Shown here piece by piece: positions 50,293 through 59,717 of a DNA stretch of 64,000 nucleotides. Source of the stretch: Nostoc indistinguendum CM1-VF10 (GTDB taxonomy: Bacteria; Cyanobacteriota; Cyanobacteriia; Cyanobacteriales; Nostocaceae); the NCBI GenBank assembly GCA_019359215.1, contig JAHHHS010000039.1:1-64000 (forward strand). Reading direction: 5' to 3'. The position numbers and the translations under genes were made by a program. How positions within the stretch are numbered: the stretch's first letter is position 1; each line of letters opens with the position of its first letter. The notes under the pieces are model-generated. The model was given only the letters and a program-made list of their open reading frames with translations, was not told the DNA's origin and ran no database searches.

Positions 50293-51690
50293 CTATATTG
50301 CAAAGGCCGGACGATGATGAATCCAAGGGTTAGCTGCTTCTAATTGCGCTGCTAGGCTGATCAGTGTGGCTTCAGCAGCAGGCTTACCAATTAGCTGCAC
50401 ACTGATGGGCAAACCATTACTATCAAAACCTACAGGAATTGCGATCGCAGGTTGTCCAGTTGCATTTGCAGGCGGACAAGGGGCAACCCACTCAATAATG
50501 TTTTGGAATATCTCTTCTGGACTCAGCGAAGCCCATTCCCCAACGCGGATAGGTGAATGTAGATAAACTGGCAATACCAGCACATCCACGGTATCGAAAA
50601 AAGCTACAATTTGCCGTGCCACAATCTGCATTTGAGAAACTGCTTGCAGGTATTGAGCAACAGAACCTGTGCGGGCAAATAGCCAGCCATTCAATGGTTG
50701 TAAAGCTTCAACTGGAAGCCCTGACGCAGCTACTCCAGCTTGCCAAACGATTTGAAATGATTCAACTAAACCACTAAAATCTGGGCATTTCTGTTCAACG
50801 TGGTGGCCAAGTTGTTCTAATAACTGGACTGTTTGCCGAACACCTTGCTGACAGTTGGCATCAGCTTCTCCCAAAGGAGGAATGTTAATGTCAAAGGCAA
50901 TTCGCAAAGCACCGAGTTTTGTCTGAGTGGCGGCGAGAAATGATGGTTCAGGATCTGGCAACCAGTAAGGATCGCCTGTAACATAGCCAGATATGGTATC
51001 CAAAAGGGCGGCAGCATCAGCCACAGTCCGGGCGATCGGCCCGTTGGCGGCAATTCCAGCGAGGCGTTCGCCTACGGGTGCTTTACTCACCCTGCCCCTG
51101 GATGGTTTGAGCCCCACCAAACCACAACAAGCCGCAGGCCCCCGAATTGAGCCACCACCATCAGAACCCTGAGCGATCGCACACAATCCTGCTGCTACCG
51201 CCGCCGCCGCGCCACCACTGGAACCGCCAGGGGTGTATTCTAGATTCCACGGATTTCTAGCCGGGGGAAAACCCGTAGGTTCACTGTAAGGTAATGAACC
51301 TAATTCAGAAGTGGCTGTTTTACCGAGAATAGTAAATCCAGCTTGCTTAAGCCTTGCTACAACCCCATCATCATAGTTAGGAATATTGTTTAGTAACGCT
51401 GGATTTCCATAAGTACAGGTAACACCTACTACAGCATTTAGGTCTTTAATGGAAATCGGCACCCCAAAAAATGGTGGTAATTCTGAGGTAGTTGTCAATA
51501 ATTCTGTTTTAGCTTTGGCATCTGCGATCGCTAATTCTGCCGTCACCGTAAAATAACTTCCTAATTGGGGATTCAACTGCCCAATCCGTTCTAAATATAT
51601 TTCCACTAACTCTAGCGGTGATACTTCCCGGCGATGAATTAACTGCGCCAACTCTAGTGCTGGGGTAAATGCTAAATCAACTTCATTCAT
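50293..51690 (-). CDS. Amidase (amidase-signature family)
   Basis: The 465-residue enzyme hydrolyses C-N amide bonds with a Ser-cisSer-Lys triad: Lys in PISIKDLNAVV (about 80), cis-Ser in GGSSGGAAAAV (about 152) and nucleophile Ser in SDGGGSIRGPAA (about 175). The first residues, LELAQLIHRREVSPLELVEI, fit this family. GatA is unlikely to be the identity since a GatB/C context is missing; a non-specific amidase or aryl-acylamidase is possible. It is followed by a regulator on the same strand. Confidence 0.92.
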   Translation of the reverse strand: MNEVDLAFTPALELAQLIHRREVSPLELVEIYLERIGQLNPQLGSYFTVTAELAIADAKAKTELLTTTSELPPFFGVPISIKDLNAVVGVTCTYGNPALLNNIPNYDDGVVARLKQAGFTILGKTATSELGSLPYSEPTGFPPARNPWNLEYTPGGSSGGAAAAVAAGLCAIAQGSDGGGSIRGPAACCGLVGLKPSRGRVSKAPVGERLAGIAANGPIARTVADAAALLDTISGYVTGDPYWLPDPEPSFLAATQTKLGALRIAFDINIPPLGEADANCQQGVRQTVQLLEQLGHHVEQKCPDFSGLVESFQIVWQAGVAASGLPVEALQPLNGWLFARTGSVAQYLQAVSQMQIVARQIVAFFDTVDVLVLPVYLHSPIRVGEWASLSPEEIFQNIIEWVAPCPPANATGQPAIAIPVGFDSNGLPISVQLIGKPAAEATLISLAAQLEAANPWIHHRPAFAI

Positions 51691-51897
51691 AAGTTAGTGA
51701 ATGGGTAGTTTTGGCTTTCTCTGGGATTTTTAACCTAAATTGTTACTTTAGCAGGATTTCTGGGAACTATATATTTTATGGCTCCTGGCATTTGTCACTC
51801 AACTAGGATGCTCAGATGCAACAGGCGTGGTTACGTTCTTACTCAAGCGATTTTAATTGTTTTGCAAAAACCTTCGACAAATCCCTAAGAGGTATTT

Positions 51898-52503
51898 ATG
51901 GCTAACTTAGAAATACTTGTTAGTGAATTGCCAACAGTGATTCAGAGTCTAAAACTGACTATTGGTGATTCCAATGAAATCACGGAACAAGTTGTCCTGA
52001 TCAATAATGCTCAGGAACAACTACGAAATATTCAAAAATTAATTGCTCAGGAATTTCAATTTCAGAACATCAAAAGTTCTGCGATCACTACACTGCCTCG
52101 AATAGATACAGTAGCTAGTTTGCTCATACCTAGTGTTGGATTCGTACATCCAGCGATCGCAAAAAAATTTGGCAACTCAGAAACTAAAATTTCACTAACT
52201 GAACTAAAATCAAAAATTGATGACTGGATTGAATGGGGTTATTTTTTACAGGCAATAGCTACTGATATTCTCAGTGATGTTAAGTTGGTCAATAAACTAA
52301 ATTCTGATATTAATCATCTTAGCCTATACGCCAAATTTCAAATGATTGCTGAAAGCTTACAAATTAACTTAGTCTTTGAAGATTCTCAAATTTTAGAGCG
52401 TCAGATTCAAAAAATAAGGTTCTTCATTACTTGTTATGCTAAAAACGCTTATAAAATAGCTCAGATTCCTTGCTGGGCAAGAAAGATAGCTTTTAACCTG
52501 TGA
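51898..52503 (+). CDS. Unrecognised helical protein
   Basis: The 201-residue cytoplasmic protein starts after an AGAGG ribosome site. It is mostly helical, with ITEQVVLINNAQEQLRNIQKL (about 28-48) predicted as a coiled coil and no membrane segment. The final LQINLVFEDSQILERQIQKIRF is charged and amphipathic. I recognise no family. It may form an operon with the next gene. Confidence 0.6.
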   Translation: MANLEILVSELPTVIQSLKLTIGDSNEITEQVVLINNAQEQLRNIQKLIAQEFQFQNIKSSAITTLPRIDTVASLLIPSVGFVHPAIAKKFGNSETKISLTELKSKIDDWIEWGYFLQAIATDILSDVKLVNKLNSDINHLSLYAKFQMIAESLQINLVFEDSQILERQIQKIRFFITCYAKNAYKIAQIPCWARKIAFNL

Positions 52504-52592
52504 TTTTGAGCCTTTGGAATAAAATCAAGGCTAAAACTACCCAAAAGCCTTGCTATTAAAGGTAAATTCCGAATTTTGCTTTAAAGTTCAGC

Positions 52593-53543
52593 ATAACATC
52601 TACGGAAGAGCCAAAAATAACTAATTCTCAAAATGAACTCTTACAGTTACAGCAAAAGTTAAATTATATTTTTAATACCATTAAAAATAGCCGTAGCTTA
52701 TTAAATATTTTATTAGGAGCGTCTGCTTTCTATGGTAAATCTGGCTTTGCTTTAGAGTGGTTAGATGATAACCACGAATTAATTATATCAAGTGATGGTA
52801 AATTTCAAGAGTTGACAGATATTCTTAATGATCGTGATTTTTTTCAAGAACAAATTCATGCTTTAATTATTCAGTCTGACACTTTAAGGGAACAGGCAGA
52901 AGAAGCCTTAAAAAAGATTGGACAGAAAATTAGTCAAGAACCAATTATTAGCCAGCAGTTAGAAATAGTACCAAAATTTTCGACACAAAAAATAGTGCGT
53001 TCGGCTTTGATCATAGCCTCAAGTATATTAATCTTAGGTTTTGGTAGTTGGAAAATTAGAGAGCATCTAAATTCAACTCAAGAAAGAAGCGCGTTCGCTA
53101 ATTTTAAATCTGCTCAAAAACTCGGTATGGAGGCTGCTTCTCTAGTTCAAAGTCCACCGCATCTTCTAAAAACCTGGCAACAAGCAGAAACCAAATGCCA
53201 TCAGGCAATAAACTTGTTAGATAGTATTCCTCATGAAACATCGGTTTCTGATCGAGCAGAGGAAAAATTAGCTTACTATCGGATTAACTATAAATCTATC
53301 AGTCAAAGAATCTTAATTGAAAAGCAAGCTTTAGCAAACTTAGAATCAGCCCAAAAGTTAGCAATAGAAGCTAATTTATTTGTACAAAACCCACCTGATT
53401 CGCTACTAATTCAACAACAAGCGAAAGATAAATGGCAACAGGCAATCAATTTATTAGAAGCGATTCCAAAAAGTACGTCTGTCTATATACAAGCTAAAGA
53501 AATGCTTCCTAGTTATAAAACTAACTATGCTGCTATCAGATAA
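52593..53543 (+). CDS. Membrane protein with two tandem helical repeats; start codon uncertain
   Basis: The frame is open from 52566 to 53543, but the first ATG/GTG/TTG is TTG at 52812. The part before (ELLQLQQKLNYIFNTIKNSR, NILLGASAFYGKSGFALEWL) looks like real protein. ATA at 52593 may be a former ATG. A membrane helix (ALIIASSILILGFGSW, in the middle) separates a helical N-part from two copies of a 70-residue unit: SAQKLGMEAASLVQSPP...QAINLLDSIP and SAQKLAIEANLFVQNPP...QAINLLEAIP. Similar repeats occur in other cyanobacterial proteins of unknown role. Confidence 0.65.
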   Translation: MTSTEEPKITNSQNELLQLQQKLNYIFNTIKNSRSLLNILLGASAFYGKSGFALEWLDDNHELIISSDGKFQELTDILNDRDFFQEQIHALIIQSDTLREQAEEALKKIGQKISQEPIISQQLEIVPKFSTQKIVRSALIIASSILILGFGSWKIREHLNSTQERSAFANFKSAQKLGMEAASLVQSPPHLLKTWQQAETKCHQAINLLDSIPHETSVSDRAEEKLAYYRINYKSISQRILIEKQALANLESAQKLAIEANLFVQNPPDSLLIQQQAKDKWQQAINLLEAIPKSTSVYIQAKEMLPSYKTNYAAIR

Positions 53544-53620
53544 ATATAGCAGTAATAAATTAGATCCCCGACAACTTTTACGAAGTCCTTTTCTAATCAC
53601 ATAAGGTACATCACACATCA

Positions 53621-53667
53621 TAGCCCCCTCCTCGCTTGCGGGGAGGGGGTTGGGGGTGGGGTTCTTC
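53621..53667. repeat. Dispersed repeat AGCCCCCTCC...GGGGGTGGGGTTCTT
   Basis: The 47-base unit with a GC-rich palindrome (CCCCTCC...GGGGAGGGGG) recurs at 60656-60703 with about 80 per cent identity by eye, and its 3' portion at 15630-15655. It lies after the tandem-repeat gene and could act as its terminator. Confidence 0.7.
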
Positions 53668-53726
53668 TACCTCACTCAACCGAGAACCGTTATATGTCTT
53701 CTCAACAACAGATAATTACTTAACAA

Positions 53727-54554
53727 TTACAGCTTAGAACGGTCAGTCAAAATCTCATAACCAGTCTCTGTTACCAACACTGTATGCTCAAACTGAGCCG
53801 ATAAAGAATTATCCACAGTCACTGCTGTCCAACGGTCAGCTAATGTCCGGGTGTGTCTAGAACCCGCATTTAAAATTGGCTCAATAGCCAGCGTCATCCC
53901 CGCACGGAGTTTAACATTTGGCATCTCGCGGGTACGATAGTTGAATACTGAAGGTTCTTCGTGCAGGTTACGCCCAACACCGTGTCCAGTGAATTCTTCG
54001 ACTATACTAAAGCCGTTAGATTTCACATGATCTTCAATTGCTCCAGCTAGGTCAAGTAAGTATACACCAGCCTTAACTTGTTCAATTCCCTTATATAAAG
54101 CTTCTTCTGCTACGCGAATTAATTTAGCAGCTTCTTGCGTCACTTCACCGACAGCAATTGAAATGCAAGAATCACCATGAAAGCCTTGGTAATAAGCACC
54201 CGTATCTACTTTTAATACATCTCCCACCCGAATCACTTTCTTAGGACTAGGAATGCCATGCACTGCTTCATTGTTAATGCTGGAGCAGATAGAACCTGGA
54301 AACCCATGATATCCTTTAAAACTCGGTGTTGCACCCATTTCGCGGATGCGTTTTTCTGCATAAGCATCCAAATCAGCCGTGGTCATTCCTGGCTTCACTA
54401 GCTCGGAAATTTCTTTTAGGACAGTTGCCACAATTGCTGATGATTGCCGCATGATTTCAATTTCACGCGGCGATTTAATTTCAATCCCTCGGCGTTGTTT
54501 TTTCGCAGGTGCAGGCTGAGTCGCTTGAGAAAGTAAGTTACTGAATATGTTCAT
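53727..54554 (-). CDS. map: Methionine aminopeptidase, type I
   Basis: The 275-residue metalloprotease removes N-terminal Met from new proteins. All metal ligands are present: Asp in VLKVDTGAYYQGFHGDSC (two), His in GHGVGRNLHEEP, Glu in LAIEPIL and Glu in FEHTVLVTETG. An N-terminal extension of about 25 residues (SQATQPAPAKKQRRGIEIKS) is absent from E. coli MAP and is found in some cyanobacteria. Downstream are repeat sequences, upstream a 298-base spacer. Cyanobacteria generally carry two or three map genes. Confidence 0.96.
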   Translation of the reverse strand: MNIFSNLLSQATQPAPAKKQRRGIEIKSPREIEIMRQSSAIVATVLKEISELVKPGMTTADLDAYAEKRIREMGATPSFKGYHGFPGSICSSINNEAVHGIPSPKKVIRVGDVLKVDTGAYYQGFHGDSCISIAVGEVTQEAAKLIRVAEEALYKGIEQVKAGVYLLDLAGAIEDHVKSNGFSIVEEFTGHGVGRNLHEEPSVFNYRTREMPNVKLRAGMTLAIEPILNAGSRHTRTLADRWTAVTVDNSLSAQFEHTVLVTETGYEILTDRSKL

Positions 54555-54852
54555 GGGAAATTAATAATTACTGGTGGCTCTGGCGCTGAAGTATTAATGC
54601 TTTCTCTAGATTACTTGAGAAATAATATCTATAATTTAAGTTATTTTAATCCCTGATAGGGGTTCTTCCAGTTTAGTCGCTAACGTATATATAATAACAC
54701 ATTCGCCTATTCCTGATGTGTTGGACTTGAACCAAAATCGCCCTAACTTATTTTTCGCTGCACATTATGGAACTTTGCTCAATTATCTTTAATTGAAAGA
54801 TTAGAACGCTACCAAATACTGAGTCGAATAATTTTTAATTCTTGATGGCAAT

Positions 54853-55296
54853 TTATCCAGTCATACCTGCTTCTGTATGTCCCGGTATTGGACAACGTAA
54901 GCCATAAGTGCCAGATTTTAGGGGCACAAATACCCATTCTGCCTCACCACCCGGCTTGAGTTCCAATTCATGAATGGCTCCTTTGATTTCTACTTTGCCT
55001 GCTTGGACTTTTTGTGTCCAGATGCCATCGGCAAAATCTTTAGCAGTAAAATAGTGCTTCAATTGGCTGGGATTAGTAAGCCGTAGTTGATAGCGTTTGC
55101 CAGCCTCGAATTCCAAATGATTTGGCTCAAACTTGAGTTCGTTAGCCGAATTACCCAAGCTAACTGTAATTTCTGTGGCTGGTTGTTTGAGCAAATCACT
55201 AGACAAATTAGCCGCCATTGCTGAGTAGCAGCGATAAAATTTAGGCTGAAGAATAACGTTAATATCACGTATTCCCGCCGTAATATTTGCATCCAA
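54853..55296 (-). pseudogene. Plastocyanin-like cupredoxin, damaged at both ends
   Basis: The open frame gives 147 residues with the type-1 copper set: His in LKHYFTAKDF and Cys, His, Met in LRCPIPGHTEAGM. Residues 1-26 are not a signal peptide; instead the hydrophobic signal (REYVILTLFFSLNFIAA) is coded in the next frame over 55240-55310, so a frameshift occurred around 55215-55240. At the other end GGA-TAA-ATT-GCC-ATC reads TG*IAI where relatives have TGKIAI, meaning AAA became TAA six codons early. Both lesions would abolish export and shorten the last strand. It may still be expressed in the cytoplasm, but I call it a pseudogene. Confidence 0.7.
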
Positions 55297-55465
55297 TAAT
55301 AAGTTAAGTAAGTAAAAAAATTAATTACAATTTTGTAAAAATGATTGTAAATTTTCATCACTATTTCTCAAAAGGCAGTGCTGATGAGCAGGAAAAATTA
55401 ATTAATAGGTAGCGGGAAAAACCACTTTACCCATTCTTTATATTATCCATCCCCAGTGCCCATCT

Positions 55466-58300
55466 CTACTTAATGCTTTTCTCTGCTAACACAGATGGCC
55501 CAGCAGTAACAACTACAATTTGATCTGGGTGGAGTAACTCACGAGCCGCTTGATTAACTTGGGTAAGGGTGACTTTCTGGATTTTGTCAGTGAAGGAGTG
55601 CAATTCTCCTTTATCGAGTCCGTACACCTCATTCATCAGAATTCTATCTGTTAATTCCTCTGGGTTTGCCAAGGAAACGTTGTAGTTGCTGATGAGGGTG
55701 CGTTTAGCTGTTTCTACTTCCAGTGGGGTAACGCCTTGTTGATGGATTTGCTGTAGCATTTGGCGGGTGCTAGCGATCGCTTTTCTGCTATCTTCAGGAC
55801 TAGTTTGCATTTCTATCAAAAATGTGCCTGCATTCTTCCCGGCTTGGAAGGTGCTATAAATTCCATAGGTTAAGCCTTGGCGATCGCGCACTTCTGCACC
55901 CAGTCTACTAGATAGGGTATCGCCTCCCAAAATCTGGTTCAATACTAAGGCTGCGTGAAACCGAGGATCATAACGGTTAATAGTTGTGTAACCCATATAG
56001 GTAACGGCTTGGGCTTTACCTGATAAAACTGGGTTGACACTGACTATTTTCTCCGGCATTGGCACCGTGGGATATTTTAATGTTGGTGCTTGGCCGCTAA
56101 CTTCCCAGTTACCAAACTGATTTTGAATGAGCGATCGCACTTTGTCCAGATCAAAATCTCCCACTAACGCTAGCACTGTCGTGTCGGGACGATAATGTTT
56201 GGTTTTGAAATCAATCACATCCTGACGCTGAATCTTCTGTAAACTCTCCTCTGTGGGAAAAGTATGTAAGGGATGTTTTTTCGGGTAAATTGACTGAACA
56301 AATATTCTTCTAGCTACTTCTGATGGCTCATCTAATTCGAGTTGTACATCAGTTAAAGCTTGTTGACGATACAATTCCAACTCTTTGACTGGAAAGGTAC
56401 TATTTTTAACAACATCTGCCAATATCTCAAGGAGTATCGGCAAATCCTTTGCTAAACTATCACCTTCAATCCGCACACCTTCACGGTAGGCTTCAAAGTC
56501 TAAACTCGCCCCTCGTTCTGCTAAAACTTTGGCAATAGTTAATACATCTTTGCTCTTAGTACCATTTAGCAAATTCTCTGCCACAAAAGCAGCCAGTCCA
56601 CCTTGCTCATCTAAATCAAATTCCTTTCCGGCTTGAATGTGACCACTCAAGGTAACAGTGGGAGTACTATGATCGGGTAACAGTAATAACCGCAGTCCAT
56701 TAGTAAATTTAAATTGCTGTGGTAATACTTGTGCGATTGCATCTGTAGCTAAATCCACAGGCGGTAAGTACTTCACTACTTCAGACAGAAGCATGGGAGC
56801 TACAGTAGAGAAACTCTCTGTTGTTTGAGCTGAGTCTGGTTTGTCGCCAATCTCTGCTATTCGCTTCTGAGTAGGTTCAAAAAAGCCTACTGTCCGGGTT
56901 TCTTTGGTGAGGTATTTGTTGATGACAGCAACGACATCTGCCGGCTTCACCAGACGAACAGCAGCCAAATAGCGGTCTGTATAACGATAATCACCAGCAG
57001 TTGTCTCATCATTGCCCAATTGCATTCCTTGAGAAGTGATATCACGGTTACTCAAAATTACATCTGCTGTTAATTGGGTTTTGGCTCGTTCAACTTCCTC
57101 TAATGTCACGCCTTTTTTTGCTACATTAGCGATCGCACTACTCAACACTGAGTCAATTTTTTTCAAATCTTGTTTAGAATCAGCCGTTATGAACATCTCA
57201 TACCAGCCAGATTCCCGTAAACTGGTAACCGATGCTGTTAATTCACTAGCTAAACCTGATTCCACCAATACCTGATAAAGTCTAGAATTCCGTCCTTCTG
57301 TCAAGATGTAATCCATCACATCCAGCGCAGGCACATCTGGTTGGTTTACATCTGGTAGCGGATACACCGCCTGCAAAAGCCTCCCTGCTCCCGGTTCTCG
57401 CAACACTATAGGAGACGAGGAAGATAAGGGGGATGAGGGAGAATAAGTACTAACTCCTGCCCCCTGCCCCCTGCCCCCTGCCCCCTGCCTCCTGGGTAGT
57501 TTGCCAAATACTTCTTTAACTATTTCCAGGGTATTTGCAGTTTGAAAATCTCCAACAATTACTAAGACAGCATTATCGGGACTGTAAAAATTGCGGTAAT
57601 ATTTCTGTACCTGCTCAACTTCAAATTTCTCAACATCAGCTTTGGTACCACCTACAGGCAACCCATAAGCGTGATTAGGAAACACCGCCTGCATTACAGC
57701 ACGGTTGAGGCGATATTCTGGACTATTTTCGTAACCCTGCAACTCGGAAATTACTACTCGTTTTTCACTCGCTAGTTGTTCTGGCTCAATCTGGGAATTT
57801 TGCATTCTGTCTGCTTCCAGCATTAAGAGCGCTTTCAGCTTGTTTCGTTCTACAGTACCGTAATATGCAGTTTGGTCATAGCTAGTAAAAGCATTGGAAT
57901 CACTACCTAAAGCACTAAACAAACGTCCAAATTGAATTGGACGATTTTTTGTACCTTTAAACATCATGTGTTCCAACTGGTGGGCAATGCCATTCACGCC
58001 CGGTTCTTCGTTGCGTGAGCCAACCTTGTACCACGCCTGCACCGTCACTACTGGCGCAGTATGCACTTCCTTTGTCAAGATAGTTAGACCATTCTCCAGC
58101 ACTGTCTTGCGGACATTTTCTGTCAGTGTTGAGGGCATTATTCTTTTTGCTAACAAGATTGATGGATATTTTTCTTTGTTAGATATAGTTGCATATTGGC
58201 TATAAACAGTTTGATCGCTCAATAAAAAAACTGCTAATAGCCATAAGCTTAAAAGTAATAACGGCACAGGATATTTATAAAATCTGGAAGCTCGATACAT
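55466..58300 (-). CDS. M16-family zinc metalloprotease (tandem)
   Basis: The 944-residue protein has a signal/anchor helix (VPLLLLSLWLLAVFLLS) and two M16 halves. The first has the inverted zinc motif HQLEH (about 108-112) and downstream Glu (VERNKLKALLMLEADRMQ region). The second half, from about 515, lacks a zinc motif, as is usual in the non-catalytic half. The protease should be secreted or on the periplasmic face and degrade peptides. Residues about 265-292 (RQGAGGRGQGAGVS and the Ser/Pro run) are a translated CCCCCTG repeat. It is much longer than the usual bacterial pitrilysin half of 450. Confidence 0.9.
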   Translation of the reverse strand: MYRASRFYKYPVPLLLLSLWLLAVFLLSDQTVYSQYATISNKEKYPSILLAKRIMPSTLTENVRKTVLENGLTILTKEVHTAPVVTVQAWYKVGSRNEEPGVNGIAHQLEHMMFKGTKNRPIQFGRLFSALGSDSNAFTSYDQTAYYGTVERNKLKALLMLEADRMQNSQIEPEQLASEKRVVISELQGYENSPEYRLNRAVMQAVFPNHAYGLPVGGTKADVEKFEVEQVQKYYRNFYSPDNAVLVIVGDFQTANTLEIVKEVFGKLPRRQGAGGRGQGAGVSTYSPSSPLSSSSPIVLREPGAGRLLQAVYPLPDVNQPDVPALDVMDYILTEGRNSRLYQVLVESGLASELTASVTSLRESGWYEMFITADSKQDLKKIDSVLSSAIANVAKKGVTLEEVERAKTQLTADVILSNRDITSQGMQLGNDETTAGDYRYTDRYLAAVRLVKPADVVAVINKYLTKETRTVGFFEPTQKRIAEIGDKPDSAQTTESFSTVAPMLLSEVVKYLPPVDLATDAIAQVLPQQFKFTNGLRLLLLPDHSTPTVTLSGHIQAGKEFDLDEQGGLAAFVAENLLNGTKSKDVLTIAKVLAERGASLDFEAYREGVRIEGDSLAKDLPILLEILADVVKNSTFPVKELELYRQQALTDVQLELDEPSEVARRIFVQSIYPKKHPLHTFPTEESLQKIQRQDVIDFKTKHYRPDTTVLALVGDFDLDKVRSLIQNQFGNWEVSGQAPTLKYPTVPMPEKIVSVNPVLSGKAQAVTYMGYTTINRYDPRFHAALVLNQILGGDTLSSRLGAEVRDRQGLTYGIYSTFQAGKNAGTFLIEMQTSPEDSRKAIASTRQMLQQIHQQGVTPLEVETAKRTLISNYNVSLANPEELTDRILMNEVYGLDKGELHSFTDKIQKVTLTQVNQAARELLHPDQIVVVTAGPSVLAEKSIK
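57418..57493. repeat. CCCCCTG heptamer array inside the M16 gene
   Basis: At least four CCCCCTG units are followed by CCTCCTGGG, preceded by GGAGGATGAGGGAGAATAAG-like purine-rich DNA. The array is translated in frame as Gly/Gln/Ala/Arg-rich plus Ser/Pro-rich sequence in the linker before SPIVLREPGAGRLLQAVYP. Confidence 0.8.
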
Positions 58301-58442
58301 ATATTTGGCAATTATTCTGTAACTTAAGCTACATAATTGTTTTGAAGAGTGGTATTAGTTTAATCTGGCAAAAAAATTTGTTGCCTCGGTAACAATACAG
58401 AAAAACAATATATTTAGCAATAAAGATAATAAAAAAGCTAAA

Positions 58443-58886
58443 TTATGGGAGTTTTGCTAAAACCCGAATAAATTCCAGAGGTAAGCCATCGGTATCGGCG
58501 ATGAAAGCCACTTCGTAAATGTGATCGCCTATTTGCTGTTGTGTCGGTTCTAAAAGTACCTTCAACGGTTGTAATTCTTCGGTTTGACTTTCAGCAGTTA
58601 GCGAAACACGTTCTTGTAAATTTGTCAACCAGCTAGGTAAATCTGGTGTAATCTCTGTTAAATCGAACGAGAGATGATAGTAGCCCACATAATGCTCATC
58701 AGCAAACGCATCTGGGGCTGGTTTTGGTTCGGGAATTTGGATCAGTTCAATTCTGCCGCCCAATCCTTCCATCCAGCAAGCTAGGGTGTAACCTGTAGTA
58801 AAGCGTTCTGAGATTGTAAACCCTAAATGTTCGTAGAAAGCGATCGCTCGATGAATATTCGCAGTCCGAATAGAAGCGTGGTGCAT
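58443..58886 (-). CDS. VOC-family (glyoxalase/bleomycin-resistance fold) protein
   Basis: The 147-residue protein opens with MHHASIRTANIHRAIAFYEH, the VOC signature, and has GGRIELIQIPEPKP and GLPLEFIRVLAKLP. His-2/3, Glu and His could bind a divalent metal. Without a substrate context its reaction (isomerisation, ring-cleavage or none) is unknown. Its start lies against a heptamer array. Family assignment is robust. Confidence 0.87.
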   Translation of the reverse strand: MHHASIRTANIHRAIAFYEHLGFTISERFTTGYTLACWMEGLGGRIELIQIPEPKPAPDAFADEHYVGYYHLSFDLTEITPDLPSWLTNLQERVSLTAESQTEELQPLKVLLEPTQQQIGDHIYEVAFIADTDGLPLEFIRVLAKLP

Positions 58887-58891
58887 AATTT

Positions 58892-58968
58892 ATCCTTAGT
58901 CCTTAGTCATTAGTCATTTGTCCTTTGTTATTCACTAATGACAAATGACTAATGACCAATGACCATTA
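58892..58968. repeat. Inverted heptamer arrays (TTAGTCA / TGACTAA)
   Basis: About six TTAGTCC/TTAGTCA units are followed by the complementary series ACTAATGACAAATGACTAAT. Together they can form a long imperfect hairpin between the VOC and TIGR02652 genes. Confidence 0.75.
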
Positions 58969-59478
58969 CTCAAACAACCTGAAATAGGGGTAGCGTACAG
59001 GGACGCCAGGCTCTTTTTCCAAGTCAAAATTAATCACTTCCCAACAGGCATCTTCTGAGGTATCAGGGCTAAATTCCACGGGTAAGCCATACAAACGCGT
59101 AGCAGTAGCTTCTGGTTGTCCAGAACGCCAAGGCGTGCTTCGTTCTAAGTAGCCGCTCATTAATTCCTGATAGCGTCGAGCAATAATCACTCTTGTTGCT
59201 CGATAGCCTTGGGTATAGAGCTTGTCTAATGCTTCGTGAATTTCAAACCGAATACCATCGGGATGAGTATGCTGTCTATACCATTCATTATTCCACCTTC
59301 GCCAATGACGCCCCGATTGCAAATGGATTAACTCTCCATTTTTAGGATTAGCTTCAAACGCGCCATGACGCGAACACAAATAGGTATCTGTTAATGTCAG
59401 CGCCGGAATAGTCTGGCGACAATGGGGACACTGTATTTCAGGCCCAAACATTGGGTACTGCAAGGCTGGATTCATCAT
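58966..59478 (-). CDS. TIGR02652-family protein
   Basis: The 170-residue protein has a possible zinc knuckle, CPHCRQTIPALTLTDTYLCSRHG (about 18-40), and the cyanobacterial TIGR02652 pattern WNNEWYRQHTHPDG, IHEALDKLYTQGYRATRVII, RRYQELMSGYLER and TRLYGLPVEFS. Function is unknown, but the family is conserved among cyanobacteria. The start at ATG 59478 fits. The last residues are encoded within the end of a heptamer array. Confidence 0.8.
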   Translation of the reverse strand: MMNPALQYPMFGPEIQCPHCRQTIPALTLTDTYLCSRHGAFEANPKNGELIHLQSGRHWRRWNNEWYRQHTHPDGIRFEIHEALDKLYTQGYRATRVIIARRYQELMSGYLERSTPWRSGQPEATATRLYGLPVEFSPDTSEDACWEVINFDLEKEPGVPVRYPYFRLFE

Positions 59479-59717
59479 GAAGTGCGTACAAACATAATTT
59501 TGTCTTCACTAGCACTAGTGTATTTTATTATACACCTTAGCTCCACCACTTTGGGTTACTTGCTCGTTGCTGCACAGACACGTAGTTGCGCCAGGAACAT
59601 TGTTCACTAGTGTTTTCCTCACTGTAGAGGTTTGACGCTGTGATATCCTAGTTGTGCAACCAGCCTCAAAGGTTGGAGTTTCTCCAGTGTTCCTGGGTAC
59701 CATATTCATATTCTATC

